DNA of 64,000 bases from Rhyzopertha dominica (Eukaryota; Arthropoda; Insecta; Coleoptera; Bostrichidae). Below the pieces are notes generated by a model that made no database searches, was not told where the DNA came from, and was given only the letters and a program-made list of their open reading frames with translations. Location: positions 57,309,325 to 57,373,324 of the forward strand of contig QCXZ01000064.1 of NCBI GenBank assembly GCA_025024175.1. The letters are read 5' to 3'. The position numbers and the translations under genes are program-made. Numbering within the stretch: the stretch's first letter is position 1; each line of letters opens with the position of its first letter. This document shows positions 33,961-44,776 of the stretch, piece after piece.

Positions 33961-35200
33961 GAACTTACTATACATGGGGAGAACATCACACAACAAGTAC
34001 ATCGTAAATATACAAGAGAGCTAAGAGCAACAACTGTAAGTTATATCAGACAAAACATCCAAAGATTCGAATCAGCTTAGAAGAAATGGTAAAGGAACTG
34101 CAGTCAAAATATCAAGAAGCAGGACAATGAGAAGAAATCTTATTACACCTAAATGACCTACAAAGAGAATGATCCTGTGGAGGAGAAGAAATAACGGCCG
34201 CTACAGCAGACATAATAAATGAGAAAATCACAGTTCACACGTAAACGTTCCGTTAATATTGTGTTTTAGTATTGCATCCGTGTGCTCGTGTTGTGATTGT
34301 TATTGCTGTCGTCCTTACAGTCAGGTAGTTCCGTGTATCTAGCCACATATACAAGAAGTTACAAAATTGTGGTACAGAAACAGTCTACGCAGCACCTATG
34401 CTCATGAAACAGATATATGAGGGAACATTGTCCAACAATAACTCATATACAAGGCAAGAAAAATAACACCAGACAAAACATGTGGAAGTTAAGCAGTAGC
34501 TTGGAAGAAACTGTACAGGGTCTACGATCAAAATACAACTCATAAATGACTTGAAAATAGTTGGAGAGAACAAATCTTAGAGGCAACACCAGAAAGAATG
34601 AGTAAAAGGATCCACTACGATAGTGTGGCAGTTTTGTCTAGAGACTAGGAAGCCATGGACATAAACCCACGGTCGTGTATAATCTGTAGTCTTTAATATA
34701 TAAAAAAATGCACACATTCAAGAATAATTCCCTAGATCGTCACCCATCTAGAGCTCCAGCAATCTGGATCTGACAAACACATGAAATCACACAAGGAAAC
34801 GTCAACGTCATCATGAAAGAGAAACCTAAACAAGATACAGAAATCGAACATCTACATAAAATTGTAAGAGTTTAATTCACGTTGTCTCCTAGTGTTATAT
34901 ACTTATGTTTGCATTACTATTATCATTGTTACGGTCGCTATAGTGATGTTCCATGTATATAGTTAAGTGTATACAAGAAATTACACAATAGTGGTACATA
35001 AAATCCTGGAAGACGAAAACTACCCTCGAAGCTCAGAAGTAGCTTGGAAAAAACTGTTGAAGAACTACGAACAACGTAAAACTCAATGGAAAATGCCGAC
35101 AGAATCTCCGCACTCTTAAGCGACCTCCAACAAGAAGAACAATGCAGCCGAGCCAAACCGACATCAAACACATAAAATACTAGGGACACATCTAAAGGAA
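33960..35200 (+). repeat. Degenerate direct repeat, three copies of a gag-like coiled segment
   Basis: Three diverged copies can be aligned. Each has a conserved gttcc(g/a)tgtat block (34327, 34948) or its equivalent, a ttgtggtacagaaac-like block, and a stretch that reads as a charged helix: SLEEMVKELQSKYQ (near 34078), SLEETVQGLRSKYN (near 34498), SLEKTVEELRTT (near 35043). The spacing is about 420 and 545 bp. The sequence after copy 3 stays A-rich and charged up to about 35340. It may be a decayed gag-like ORF with internal duplication, or a host repeat. Confidence 0.5.
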
Positions 35201-35340
35201 AGAGGCAAAATAATTCAGAAAACCAGGGAAAAAGGGAAAAATGATGGCTAGAACAGAAATCACAAGGTACAAGAAATTAATCAGACGACTCTGAAATGGA
35301 CTAATGACGTCAACTGCACCAAGAAAACATTCAAAGAAAA

Positions 35341-36849
35341 TAAATGCTACCTATATAACTATATAAATTTGCAAATTTATAGAAATTCGCAAGTTTAATT
35401 TTTTTTCTAAAGACGATTATCCCTGTTACCTATACAAATGTATTTTTCCTCGTCAGGCTTACTATAATTCGTGAAACACCATCTTTCATTTTTTTAATAA
35501 CTATAAAGCAATACCACTTTACAATATTTATGCAGACAATTTCTGGCAAGATTATGACATTGAAAAACGGTTTTACATCAAAACAAAATATTATAAAAGC
35601 ACTGCTAAAGGAAACATTATGTTCCCTAAAAATAAAACCAATACAAAGGAGAATACACATTCCTTCGGTTCCTGTTCATTCAACCTCGGCAGAAACGTAA
35701 TGAATGTGTGTTGAGCGATACAAGGGACGCCAAGGATATTGACTTGAGGCCCGGGGTTCTCCGACACACGCCAGCGTTCTGTCACCCGCGTATGTCATTT
35801 TTCTCGAACGAGAGAAATCAGTTTTGCTGGCGTCATCCGTGAAACAAATAACATATTGATCATCTATTTGTTTTTCTGCAGTATTTCCCGAAGATAGATG
35901 ATCTCTTCCTACCACACCAGATATGAAATATTATGTTGTCCTATCTAGTCACCAACATTTATCTATTTATAAATATGTGGCATAAGCAGTTTTGTGTCGC
36001 AAGGATGGGTGGAATGGGGAGGAGTTCCGTTCGGAAAAGTCGACGGAGACGTAGTGCGAAATCAATTTCCAATAAATTCTCGGGGTTGCGTAATCTCCGA
36101 CGCTGCGAAATTTCCTGCCTAACGAATGGCTGCCCATTATAGGTGAGGATAAATTTAGGGACGACAATTATAAAAATTCCGATGTAGTACAGAAAATAGC
36201 AGCAGGACTTTCGAAAGCAAATATGGGGTCAATAACATATATATTTATTGATCGTCTTGCTAATTTAATGGCATGCTAAACACCAAATAAAATCACGAAT
36301 CATTTTACCACAGGTACAACAGGAGACATTTTGTCTGACTTGTATACCAAAATGAACACTGTTTAGCTTTAGGAAATTTGCTTATTTTTTTATTGCTTGT
36401 TCGGAATTTAACATTTATTTCTGGCACATACTGAGTTTACCGAAACTCACGCGCTATAGCTAAATAAAAAGTATATAAAAATATTGTATTACAATTNAAA
36501 GCATTCTCAGGTATTCAAATTTACATCCCAGTATATTTTTAATGGTTCAAAAAGAACTATTTTTATTATATTATTTCCTGGATGGTCAAATCATTTCTTA
36601 TTTACTACTTTTAGGAGGCCNATATAAAAGTATTCTCTAAAAAAATATTTTTTACATACTTTTTATTTATTAGGAACAAGGAACAACTGAACGTTATAAA
36701 ATAGGAGGAAGCAAAAAAGACCACATATAATATAAAAAGAGAAAAGGTGGCAGGGCATGGCACCATAAGTGTTGAAAAGTATGGGACCAGAAGGGAGGAA
36801 ACTGCTGACAAAGATATATAGCTGTACCAGATGACTGGTAAAGAAACAC
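35341..36849. other. Non-coding stretch
   Basis: No protein-like frame was recognised. A slightly GC-richer part at 35690-35830 and 35990-36140 has open frames on both strands without known motifs. Two N bases lie at 36497 and 36621. Confidence 0.5.
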
Positions 36850-37300
36850 AAAGGAATGTGGGAACTGTATAGTAATTACAATGCTAAGTGTAGTAGCAAA
36901 TGTTTATGGAAGACTCATGGGTGCAAGGTTAAAAGAAAAGCTGGAACCACAATTACACGAAGCACAAACCGGGTTTAGAAGGAGCGAAGCACGCAGGACT
37001 ATATATTTACGACTAAAGAAATGGCTAAAAAGATAGGCAATGAAAAGGGAATCTGTTTAGAAATCTTGGACGTAGAGAAAGCATTTGATAACATCCCTAG
37101 AAAAGTGATCTGGAAAAGTATGAAGAAAAGGGGTATAAATAACAAGCTCGCAAAGGTATAGAGAATTTATACAGTAACACAAAAAATTACATTAGAACAA
37201 ACAACATGGCATCACGGGATTTCCAGGTAGCAGATTAAGGCAAGGGGGATGTTAAGCCCAACACTGTTTATCATGGTGATGACCGATATCTCGTAGGAAT

Positions 37301-37563
37301 ACTATCAAAGATAATAGTTCCCTGAATTCATTTATAAACGAGCATACGTGATGTTTTATTGGGTTTGCAGGCATAAGACGAAATGAAAAAGTATTTGCCT
37401 TAACCGAGATTTGAACTCGGGACCTTTTGAATACCAGTCAAACGCTCTATCCCTGACTGACTGGTATTCAAAAGGTTCCGAGTTCAAATCTCGGTCAAGG
37501 CCAATACTTTTTCACTTCGTCTTATGTCTGCAAACCCAATAAAACATCACGTATGCTCATTTA
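37301..37563. mobile_element. Palindromic insertion with tRNA-like sequence, 10-bp target duplication
   Basis: Arms of 107 bp (37334-37440 and 37458-37564) are near-perfect inverted copies around a 17-base loop. The direct repeat tcgtaggaat occurs at 37291-37300 and 37564-37573. The host LINE frame continues across the site when the insert is ignored, which confirms a precise insertion. A 33-bp unpaired stretch lies at the left end only. Each arm carries a tRNA T-arm and acceptor-like segment, suggesting a tRNA-derived SINE inserted as a head-to-head dimer. The direct repeat length fits target-primed insertion. Confidence 0.75.
37397..37461 (-). tRNA. Partial tRNA-like sequence within the palindrome
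   Basis: On the minus strand there is a D-arm-like cagggatagagcg, then an anticodon stem tttga/tcaaa with a seven-base loop ctggtat (GGT in anticodon position), a short variable region, a T stem ccgag/ctcgg with loop ttcaaat, and a 3' acceptor strand ttaaggc. The matching 5' acceptor strand and first half of the D-arm are replaced by the opposite palindrome arm. It is therefore a tRNA-derived relic (internal promoter box B kept), not a functional tRNA gene. Confidence 0.6.
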
Positions 37564-38130
37564 TCGTAGGAATTATAAAACAAGGTCAACGAAGTTAAAT
37601 TAGAGTATAGAGAATTAAAGGAAGTGAACTGGCAAAGAACTAACACAAAAAAAACTAACAAAACGTAAAATATTAATAATACGAGCAAGACTAAAACAAT
37701 GGTCATAAAGAGCAGGACAAAAGGATGGACATAACAATAAATGGGAAACAAATAGAACAGGTTAAAAGCTTTAAGTACCTAGGCGTTACAGTACAAAGCA
37801 ATGGAATCATGGATGAAGAAATAAAAGGAAGTATCACTAATGCAATAAAAGAGTACCACTCACTGAACAGAACATTAATAAGTACAAAGGAAATAAGTGA
37901 GGAGACAAAAATGGCGGTATGCAAGACCATTTATAGACCAATAATAACATACGGCAGTGAAAGTTGAGTGTTAAATGATACACTTTTAAGTAGAGTGCAA
38001 GCAACAGAGATGGAATCCTTCAGACGTGTTAAAGGGGTGAATAGAATAGACATAACAAGAAAAGACAGAGTCCGAGAAAAACAGGAGATAGAGTCGATTA
38101 TACAAACGGTGGGTAAAATAGCAAACTGAT

Positions 38131-39480
38131 TATGTGATTTCAACGAAGCCTAATATTTGGAATTCTTGCAGAAAAGACCATTTTCGAATTTGGGCTTTCT
38201 ATTTATTAGACCTGCGTTTTTACTAGAAAAACTCGTTTAATCTTGACCTTTCCTTTTTGTAAAATCTTTCCGTTAATATCCGGATAGAGTATTTCGAGGC
38301 AGTTGTGTTGATGGAAGAGGACCTTTTGAATGAAATTCATGTTCTCATTTACTAGGACTGCTTTTTATTGAGGGGTATCAAAAGTTAAGATTTGGGACAA
38401 AACCGGCAAGTTTTGAGGGGTTAAAGGGACAAATACGACGTTAGTATAGACTTAATTTTCCCTAAGTCAATCAGAATCTTTTTTAAATAGTTTCAGTTGT
38501 GTTTAGAGTTTTGTCAAATTGAACTAAAAGTGTCAAGGCGAGATTTATGTCCAACGAAGTTGGTACATAATTTCACAATACTGAGCAAAATGGACTTTTA
38601 TGATAGTTGAAAAATGATACGATATTTCATCTCTTTTTCCTATTTATGTGATTTAATTAGCATTTCTATCCACAATAGCCGGCAAACCTCCGTCGAAAAA
38701 CTTTATCAGCTGTTTACGCAAAACGACCCGGTAAGTTAAAATTTACCGCATCTCTCACTCTCAAGTTATCTGATTGGCAAAAGTTCCGTCCCCTTTAAGC
38801 TGGCGAGAAGCGATTCCTCGATAAGAGAGGAAGAGCGTATAGCTGCGGTTGCAAACATTGCCTCGCATGTATGAGCGGTGGGTCAACAGTAAACTTTCAT
38901 AATCTAGCACTGGGTGGTTATGGCCTTACCCCCATAATCCGGCAACAATGGACTTGTCACCAGCAACGGAAGGAAACAAACCGATGATCGATCAGCGGCT
39001 GGCGGATTGATGGGTCCGACCGTCTCCAGATAGCTTTTCGCGGTTTACGACAAAACTTTACCCCGACCCGCTTATATTCGATGAAATATGGTACCATTAG
39101 CAAATTACGCGTGGGAGATCGAAAACGGACAGAATCGTGTCTTCTTCGGCTGTCTATATACCTGACCACTCCGCTGATGGCTTCGCCGTATTATACTAAT
39201 CTATGCTAACGTAAGATAAATTAGAGGCTTGATAGCATAAGAAACTATCAACTCATCCATATCAATAAAATATTTTGGACACCAGTGATAATAAAGTTAT
39301 GTTATTGTCGCCGTAACATTTAAATTCCACGCCTTTCGGGTAATTAGGGGAAAAAATCAGATAAAATCAGACATGTATGTTAAAGCACGGCTGCCGTTGT
39401 CCTCGTGGTAAAGTGCGGAGTTTACAAGTTTTATGCCTGGAACTCCCCAACTCTCCTTATCAAGCCTCCTTAATTCCTGG
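38131..39480. other. Non-coding stretch
   Basis: No gene recognised. 38650-39180 has a more even composition and no homopolymer runs, unlike the mobile-element remnants. A 70-codon minus-strand frame there is not protein-like. Part of it might be the 5' end of the following gypsy element, but no LTR was identified. Confidence 0.45.
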
Positions 39481-39489
39481 TGGTATATA

Positions 39490-41760
39490 ATATAACGCTT
39501 AGAATACAGTTAGATTCGGGATCAGCAGCATCTGTAATGTCTGAGGGCATAGGGTTGAAGTATTTTTGTAAATTACCATCGTTAGAAACATGAATAGAAT
39601 TCATCACTTATGTTGGATGTAGGGTTGTACCTTTAGGGAAATTGTTGAACGTTGAGTATTAGAATAAATACGAACAATTGTATTTTTATGGGGTACCAAA
39701 CGGTATAGGTCAATTGTTGGATAGAGATTTTATCTTAGGTTTTATGGAGCTGAATTTTGCAAAAATAAATTCTAACCACAAGGTAGATGACGTAATAAAC
39801 GCTTTCCCAGAAGTATTTGTGGATAAATTGGGAATTTTTAACAAATTCGCAATTAAATACAAGTACCAAGCTAGCTCAAGGCATTTTTCAGGCAATAGAT
39901 TTTTCAGAGTGGACCACACCTATAGTCCCTATTGTTAACAATAATTCAGTACGTGTATGTGGTGATTAGGAATTAACTAATCAAGATAAATTTAACACGG
40001 GTATATCAGCAGTTAGTTCTAAATGAAAATTGGTGAAGGTTCACAACAATACCAACGCATCGGGGTTTATTTATATGTATCAGATTACCCTGCGGGATTT
40101 CGTCAGCACCAGGTATGTTTCAATGTTTCAAAGGATAATCGAACAAATATTTGAAAAAACTAAATGTGTATGTTGTTATTTTAGACGATATTATCCTTGT
40201 GGGTAATGGTCTTGATGAAAATAGCTTATAAATTTCTTAAAGGAGCCTGGGCTGACCGTAAAGAAAGAAAAATGTAGTTTTCTTGTCAATGAAATCGAAT
40301 ACCTTGGGTACATTATTGATAAAAACGGTTTAAGGAAATAGCTCACTGAAAATCGTTTTGAGGGGCCGTTAATTATCATCATAAGTTTATACCGAACGCG
40401 CGTGATATTTTGTATCCATCGTATGAATTAATTAAAAAAGATGCTACGTGGCTTTGAAACGAAACTTATCTTATGTCACAATTTGGTCATATTTTGAGTT
40501 CGTCACATTTTTGGCACATTACAATTACAGTAGATGCGCCAGGTTACGGTTTAGGTGCGATTTTGTCGCATGTGTATAAAAACGGAACGCAGCGTCCGAT
40601 AGCATTTGCACCGCGAACTTTATTTCGTGCGGAAGAACACTACCCACAAATAGACAAAGAAACCATCGCGNTAGTATTTGAAAATAAGAATTTTCATGAT
40701 TATTTATACGGGCGAGAATTTAATTTACCAACGGATCGTAAACCACTCGCTGCAATTTTTGGGGATAAAGAAAGGTATTTTAACTATGGCTGCTAAACGG
40801 CTGCAAAGGGCTGCTTTATTTTTGTGTGCTTATAAATCCAGAGCTAAGTAAATGAGCTTCACTTAATTTTTTCATAGCACATCAAATATTCCGATTGATG
40901 TAGAAAAATTCATAAAAAAACTTCGGAAGACTCTCTATTGAGTAAAATTTTTCAGTACTTGAGATCTGGTTGCCCAAAAGAAAAACAAGATATTAATCAT
41001 ACCGGATTCACTGCGACGTATGGTTTTAATCGAATTACATAAAGCACACTCGAGTATAGTAAAAACAAAGTCACTAGCGAGGCCATATGTTTGGTGGCCT
41101 GAAATCGGTACCGATATTGAGTACCTAGTAAAATTGTGTTTAAAATGTTGTTCAGTACGTACTAATCCGCCTAAAAATGTTCTGCAGATATGGCATATTC
41201 CTAATTCAGTGTGGCAACGTCTACATTTTTAGATTATCTCGGTCCAATTAATGGTAAAATGTTTTTAGTAATATTAGTCTCATGGTCAAAGTGGATCGAA
41301 GTTTTTACTATGTCATCTATAACGTTGTCCCAAACAATTGAAATATTGCTTGAAGTGTTGTAAGATCTGGGCTCCCGAAAACTGTTGTTACTGATAATGG
41401 TTTGTCGTTTGTATCCAGTGAGTGCGAAACATTTTTAAAGTTAAATGATATAAAGCATAGGCCTTTGAGAACTAGACTTGATGTGTTGTGTCCTTCCTAA
41501 ATCATAATGAAAGTAAACCTATTTATGATGTAAAACAAAGGATACAAGGATCTGACAGAAAGCAAATTTTATATTACAGAGGAAGGAAGTTGGTACATTT
41601 TGATATTGGTGAATCACTCTTAATTAGAGATTATCGTTTTGTGAAACCTACTTGGGTTGTATGAATAGTTGTAGACAAAACTGGTAAAACTGTATATTAT
41701 GTAAAACCTAGGGAACACAAGCTTTAAATGTCCACGTCATGCACACCAGTTGCTTAAACA
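39490..41760 (+). pseudogene. Ty3/gypsy-type pol, decayed (protease, RT, RNase H, integrase)
   Basis: In order: the protease active site LRIQLDSGSAASVMSE (39498); RT beginning with VDKLGIFNKFAIKY and, in another frame, the SEWTTPIVPIV-like start and RVCGD; a finger/palm stretch with VVILDDIILVG at about 40170 (usual YLDD); RNase H with TVDAPGYGLGAILSH and HYPQIDKETIA (40513-40676); and the integrase zinc region LHKAHSSIVKTKSLARPYVW with CLKC. A DDE part with DYLGPINGKMFLVI follows, then a C-terminal stretch ending near 41760. At least six frameshifts and several stops are present. The domain order RT-RNaseH-IN is that of gypsy elements. Confidence 0.85.
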
Positions 41761-42041
41761 TAAAACAAATGACAATACCCACTTGTCATTCTTTCGTTAA
41801 TAATGGCATTACAGAAAGGGATGCTAGTTTAGAAAGATCCGTTCCTGTTCAAAATGAAGAGCAACTGCCAGTTGTAACCTGCACCCNCGCTGAAACGCCC
41901 TATTATTCGTAGGGTTAAACCACACAGGTTACAATTCGAGTTTTGATTTTGTCTATTTTTTGTAAGTGCGAATTTGCGAGAGAGAAGATGTAATGTTTTG
42001 CTCAAAAAACTCGCTTGCAAAACTGCGCATGCGTATTCACC

Positions 42042-42165
42042 TGTTATGAGAGACACGTTGGCGATATATAGTATGGAATGTCGAGAGCCCTTTATGTATG
42101 CTTACTATAGAATATTTTAATACACGGATCCAAGTAAAAATTGTTTTTGTTACTCCGCCACAACA
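42042..42165 (+). repeat. Possible remnant of the gypsy 3' LTR
   Basis: Downstream of pol, a segment begins tgttatgagagacacg and ends ccaca-aca, the TG...CA form of an LTR, with a TATA-like gatatatag inside. No second copy was found upstream of the protease, so this rests on position and end pattern only. Confidence 0.25.
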
Positions 42166-44608
42166 TAGCGAAAAGGCAATAGATCAACACATAAATGGTA
42201 GACCTGCCACAGGGGTGGACTTGGTAGCAAAAATCTGTTAATCTTGCCTGGACCAAAATGGCGGCAACTATAGGCAATGCAGTACTCTAAATATACTGGC
42301 TCTAAAAAACCCAAATTTTTACAGCGAAATTTGTGTTCTGGTACACAGTAGGTATACAGAAGGGCTTTCCTAGGTCAAATCCTATTGTTTTAAATACAGG
42401 AATCACTTTTAGGTCGTATACCTACAATTATTAATCATTAACCCTGTATAATTTTAAGCAGTTCCCATTTATTTCCTCTACTACCAATTTACCAAGTTTC
42501 TTCGATCAAACGCGGTTCTCAGGAGCAATAAGGTGAACACCTGCTTCACATAACCTTATGGGCGAGCTTTGCATCAAATTATATCAACCGTACAATGCCT
42601 ACCGGTTCTGATATTAATTTCAAGTCATCAGATTAATCGAATAAGGAGGTAGGTAATCAGTGTGGTCCATTCAGGGCTTAATTTACGATATAATGAGCTG
42701 AAGCTGTCATTCACTGTAACACCATAACGATGTTTACAACCAGAATGCGTCCTTCGCTTGTGCGCAACGAACCCGAGAAATACTTTTAATGGCCATTTCG
42801 GTCCACTAATGGTTTGAGTTTTGTAAAGTCATCGTGGACGCGTGCTGTGCTCCAGACGACTCGTTCGACAACCGGTACCANTCTACTTGATTTGACTAGG
42901 TATATATTAAGTATTTTTATTCTGCTTCGTTTACTGTCGGACTTCCATATAAGAGTTGCAGCAAATTACAAGCTTTTAGCGTGGTTGTAACTACCTATAC
43001 AGATTCTGGTTCTCTTTCTTAAACTGTGTATATGGATGACTGGACATAGAATAGAGAAACAAACTCTCCGGAAGCTTGTCGCAGCCTGATGACGCAATTC
43101 CTGCCAAATATCTTCCATATAAGTTGCGATTTATCGAACAGACTGTGATTTTACGACAATGTGAATTTATAAACATGCTTATACAAAAATCGTAGGCATT
43201 AGAACAAATAACTATTATTTAAATAGTATCCCTCAAAATTGTATAAAATATATTATATTGGACTTGCCTACAACTAAGTAATATCGATATCTCTTTTTTC
43301 GTAAAATTCTACACCAATAGACATCCATATATAGGGTCGCTACAAAGTATGGAACCAGCAGGATATTTCAGGTTTTGTCCTACAGATTTTTTATGAAATT
43401 GTGCATGGGCCTATGGGTAATTAAAGTGCATTTTCTGGAATTTTTTCAATTCCGTGTCAGCTCCCGCTTCCGAGATATGGCCGCAAGTTGCATTTTTTTT
43501 AAATGGGAAGGGGGTCAATAGGCACATCATTAAAAGGATATTCTTTCCTGATTTCAAAAATGTATCACACTTGTACAATTTATTGCTTCTCAGTTGGGAA
43601 AAGTGTAAATAATATAATTAAGCCTGACAAAGAACGAAAATAATGAAGACAATTTTCTTTATCCCTAAAATGGACAAAAAAGCCTTGACTCATGATACTT
43701 TTCGTCCGGCTTGATCAATTTATTGCGAATCGAGCACCCAAGAAGTAAAAAACGAAAAACATGATTCCATGAAAAATGCAGTGTTTTTTTTTCAGATTTA
43801 CATTACAGGAGTGCTCAAAATGTTTCCCATTTACCTCCTGTCAGTAATGTGGCCTTAAGTAAAAGTTTTCTAATGTTCTTTGTAGCATATTTGGAGGTAA
43901 GTTCTTGATTTCTGCCCTGTTGGAAAACGTATAGGACTTTGCAAAACGGGATGAAGGCAGATACATGTGGGTGCTAATTAATTAATCCGTGTTCCGTAAT
44001 TTCTTAAATAAACCTTTTCTCTTGAGTAGTAATGATAATAATAGAAGCTGTTGGAGTACGTACAATATAGAAAGGATGAACTGATTTTTTATGTCGAATA
44101 GGCGTTCAGAAGGTCACTTTCTTTAATAACTACCAATCCAGGTTGTTTGTGAATTTGTGATCACTGGTGGAAATATTGCTACTGTGAATTTTGCAACCTC
44201 CTTCTGACAACGACAGCTTCTTTTCTGCAAAATATGACAAAGAAACTGTCCTGGTCTAGCTTAAGATGATCTATACTTATTTTCAATTTAATCATATAAT
44301 ATAAATGTGCGTCCCATAAATTTACACGAATTTACTGTTTTTAATAATTAATGTTAGTTTTTTTCACTGTACATATACAAACAGATTTTTCAGTTAAAAT
44401 TACTTCGAAATCAACATGGCTAGTTTGTTTTACAATTTTTGAGACTACTTTCTCGTGTACGTCTTCAGATTAATGTATATAGGCAAATTTGAACTTGAGT
44501 AAAAAAACACTTAAGGCAAGAGCCCAATATTGAACTAAAGGATGACACTTTAGAAAAAGCTTCTTTGCTAAGAAAAATAATCATTTAGTTTACATCACTA
44601 TTATTTAA
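42166..44608. other. Non-coding stretch
   Basis: No coding sequence was recognised. 43330-43540 has the phrases gggtcgctac and ccgagatatggcc that are common in insect interspersed repeats. 42480-42880 is of more even composition. Confidence 0.45.
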
Positions 44609-44776
44609 AGCGCACCTAGCGACGTGCGATTAAAAATATTGCGTACACTTCCCGAAGCAAAATTTAAAATAGCGTCAGTTCAGGGTAAACAAAACCCCGA
44701 CGAAGTGTGTTGTATTCTAGAGCCGTCGAACCGGAAATCAAATGAATTCACAGATACAGAAAATGACGAAGATTAA
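44609..44776 (+). CDS. Short unrecognised protein-like frame (55 codons, no Met)
   Basis: From just after a TAA at 44606-44608 the frame reads APSDVRLKILRTLPEAKFKI and VQGKQNPDEVCCILEPSNRK, ending in an acidic FTDTENDED and a stop. Balanced amino-acid use is unlike chance frames in this AT-rich sequence. It could be a fragment of a mobile-element gag or of a host gene. The next 500 bp is A-rich and charged in translation (KEQELGIKFLEKYIETEK) but broken. Confidence 0.25.
   Translation, partial: SAPSDVRLKILRTLPEAKFKIASVQGKQNPDEVCCILEPSNRKSNEFTDTENDED

Larger units (their letters stand above)
36850..38130 (+). pseudogene. LINE reverse transcriptase, split by a palindromic insertion
   Basis: The plus strand reads ITMLSVVANVYGRLMGARLK, EPQLHEAQTGFRR (RT finger), CLEILDVEKAFDNIPRKVIW (motif A) and RGMLSPTLFIMVMTDIS. 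At 37301 a 263-bp palindromic insert begins. Beyond it the same frame resumes with NEVKLEYRELKEVNW and KKTNKT, then KTKTMVIK. After a shift comes QVKSFKYLGVTVQSNGIMDE with the thumb, SRVQATEMESFRRVKGVNR and the C-terminus. The YADD palm motif is missing. The element looks RTE/craft-like in style and is dead. Confidence 0.8.

Noticed and set aside
37397..37503. Functional tRNA gene
   Set aside because: The 5' acceptor strand and half of the D-arm are missing and the sequence is part of a palindrome, so only a tRNA-derived relic is claimed.
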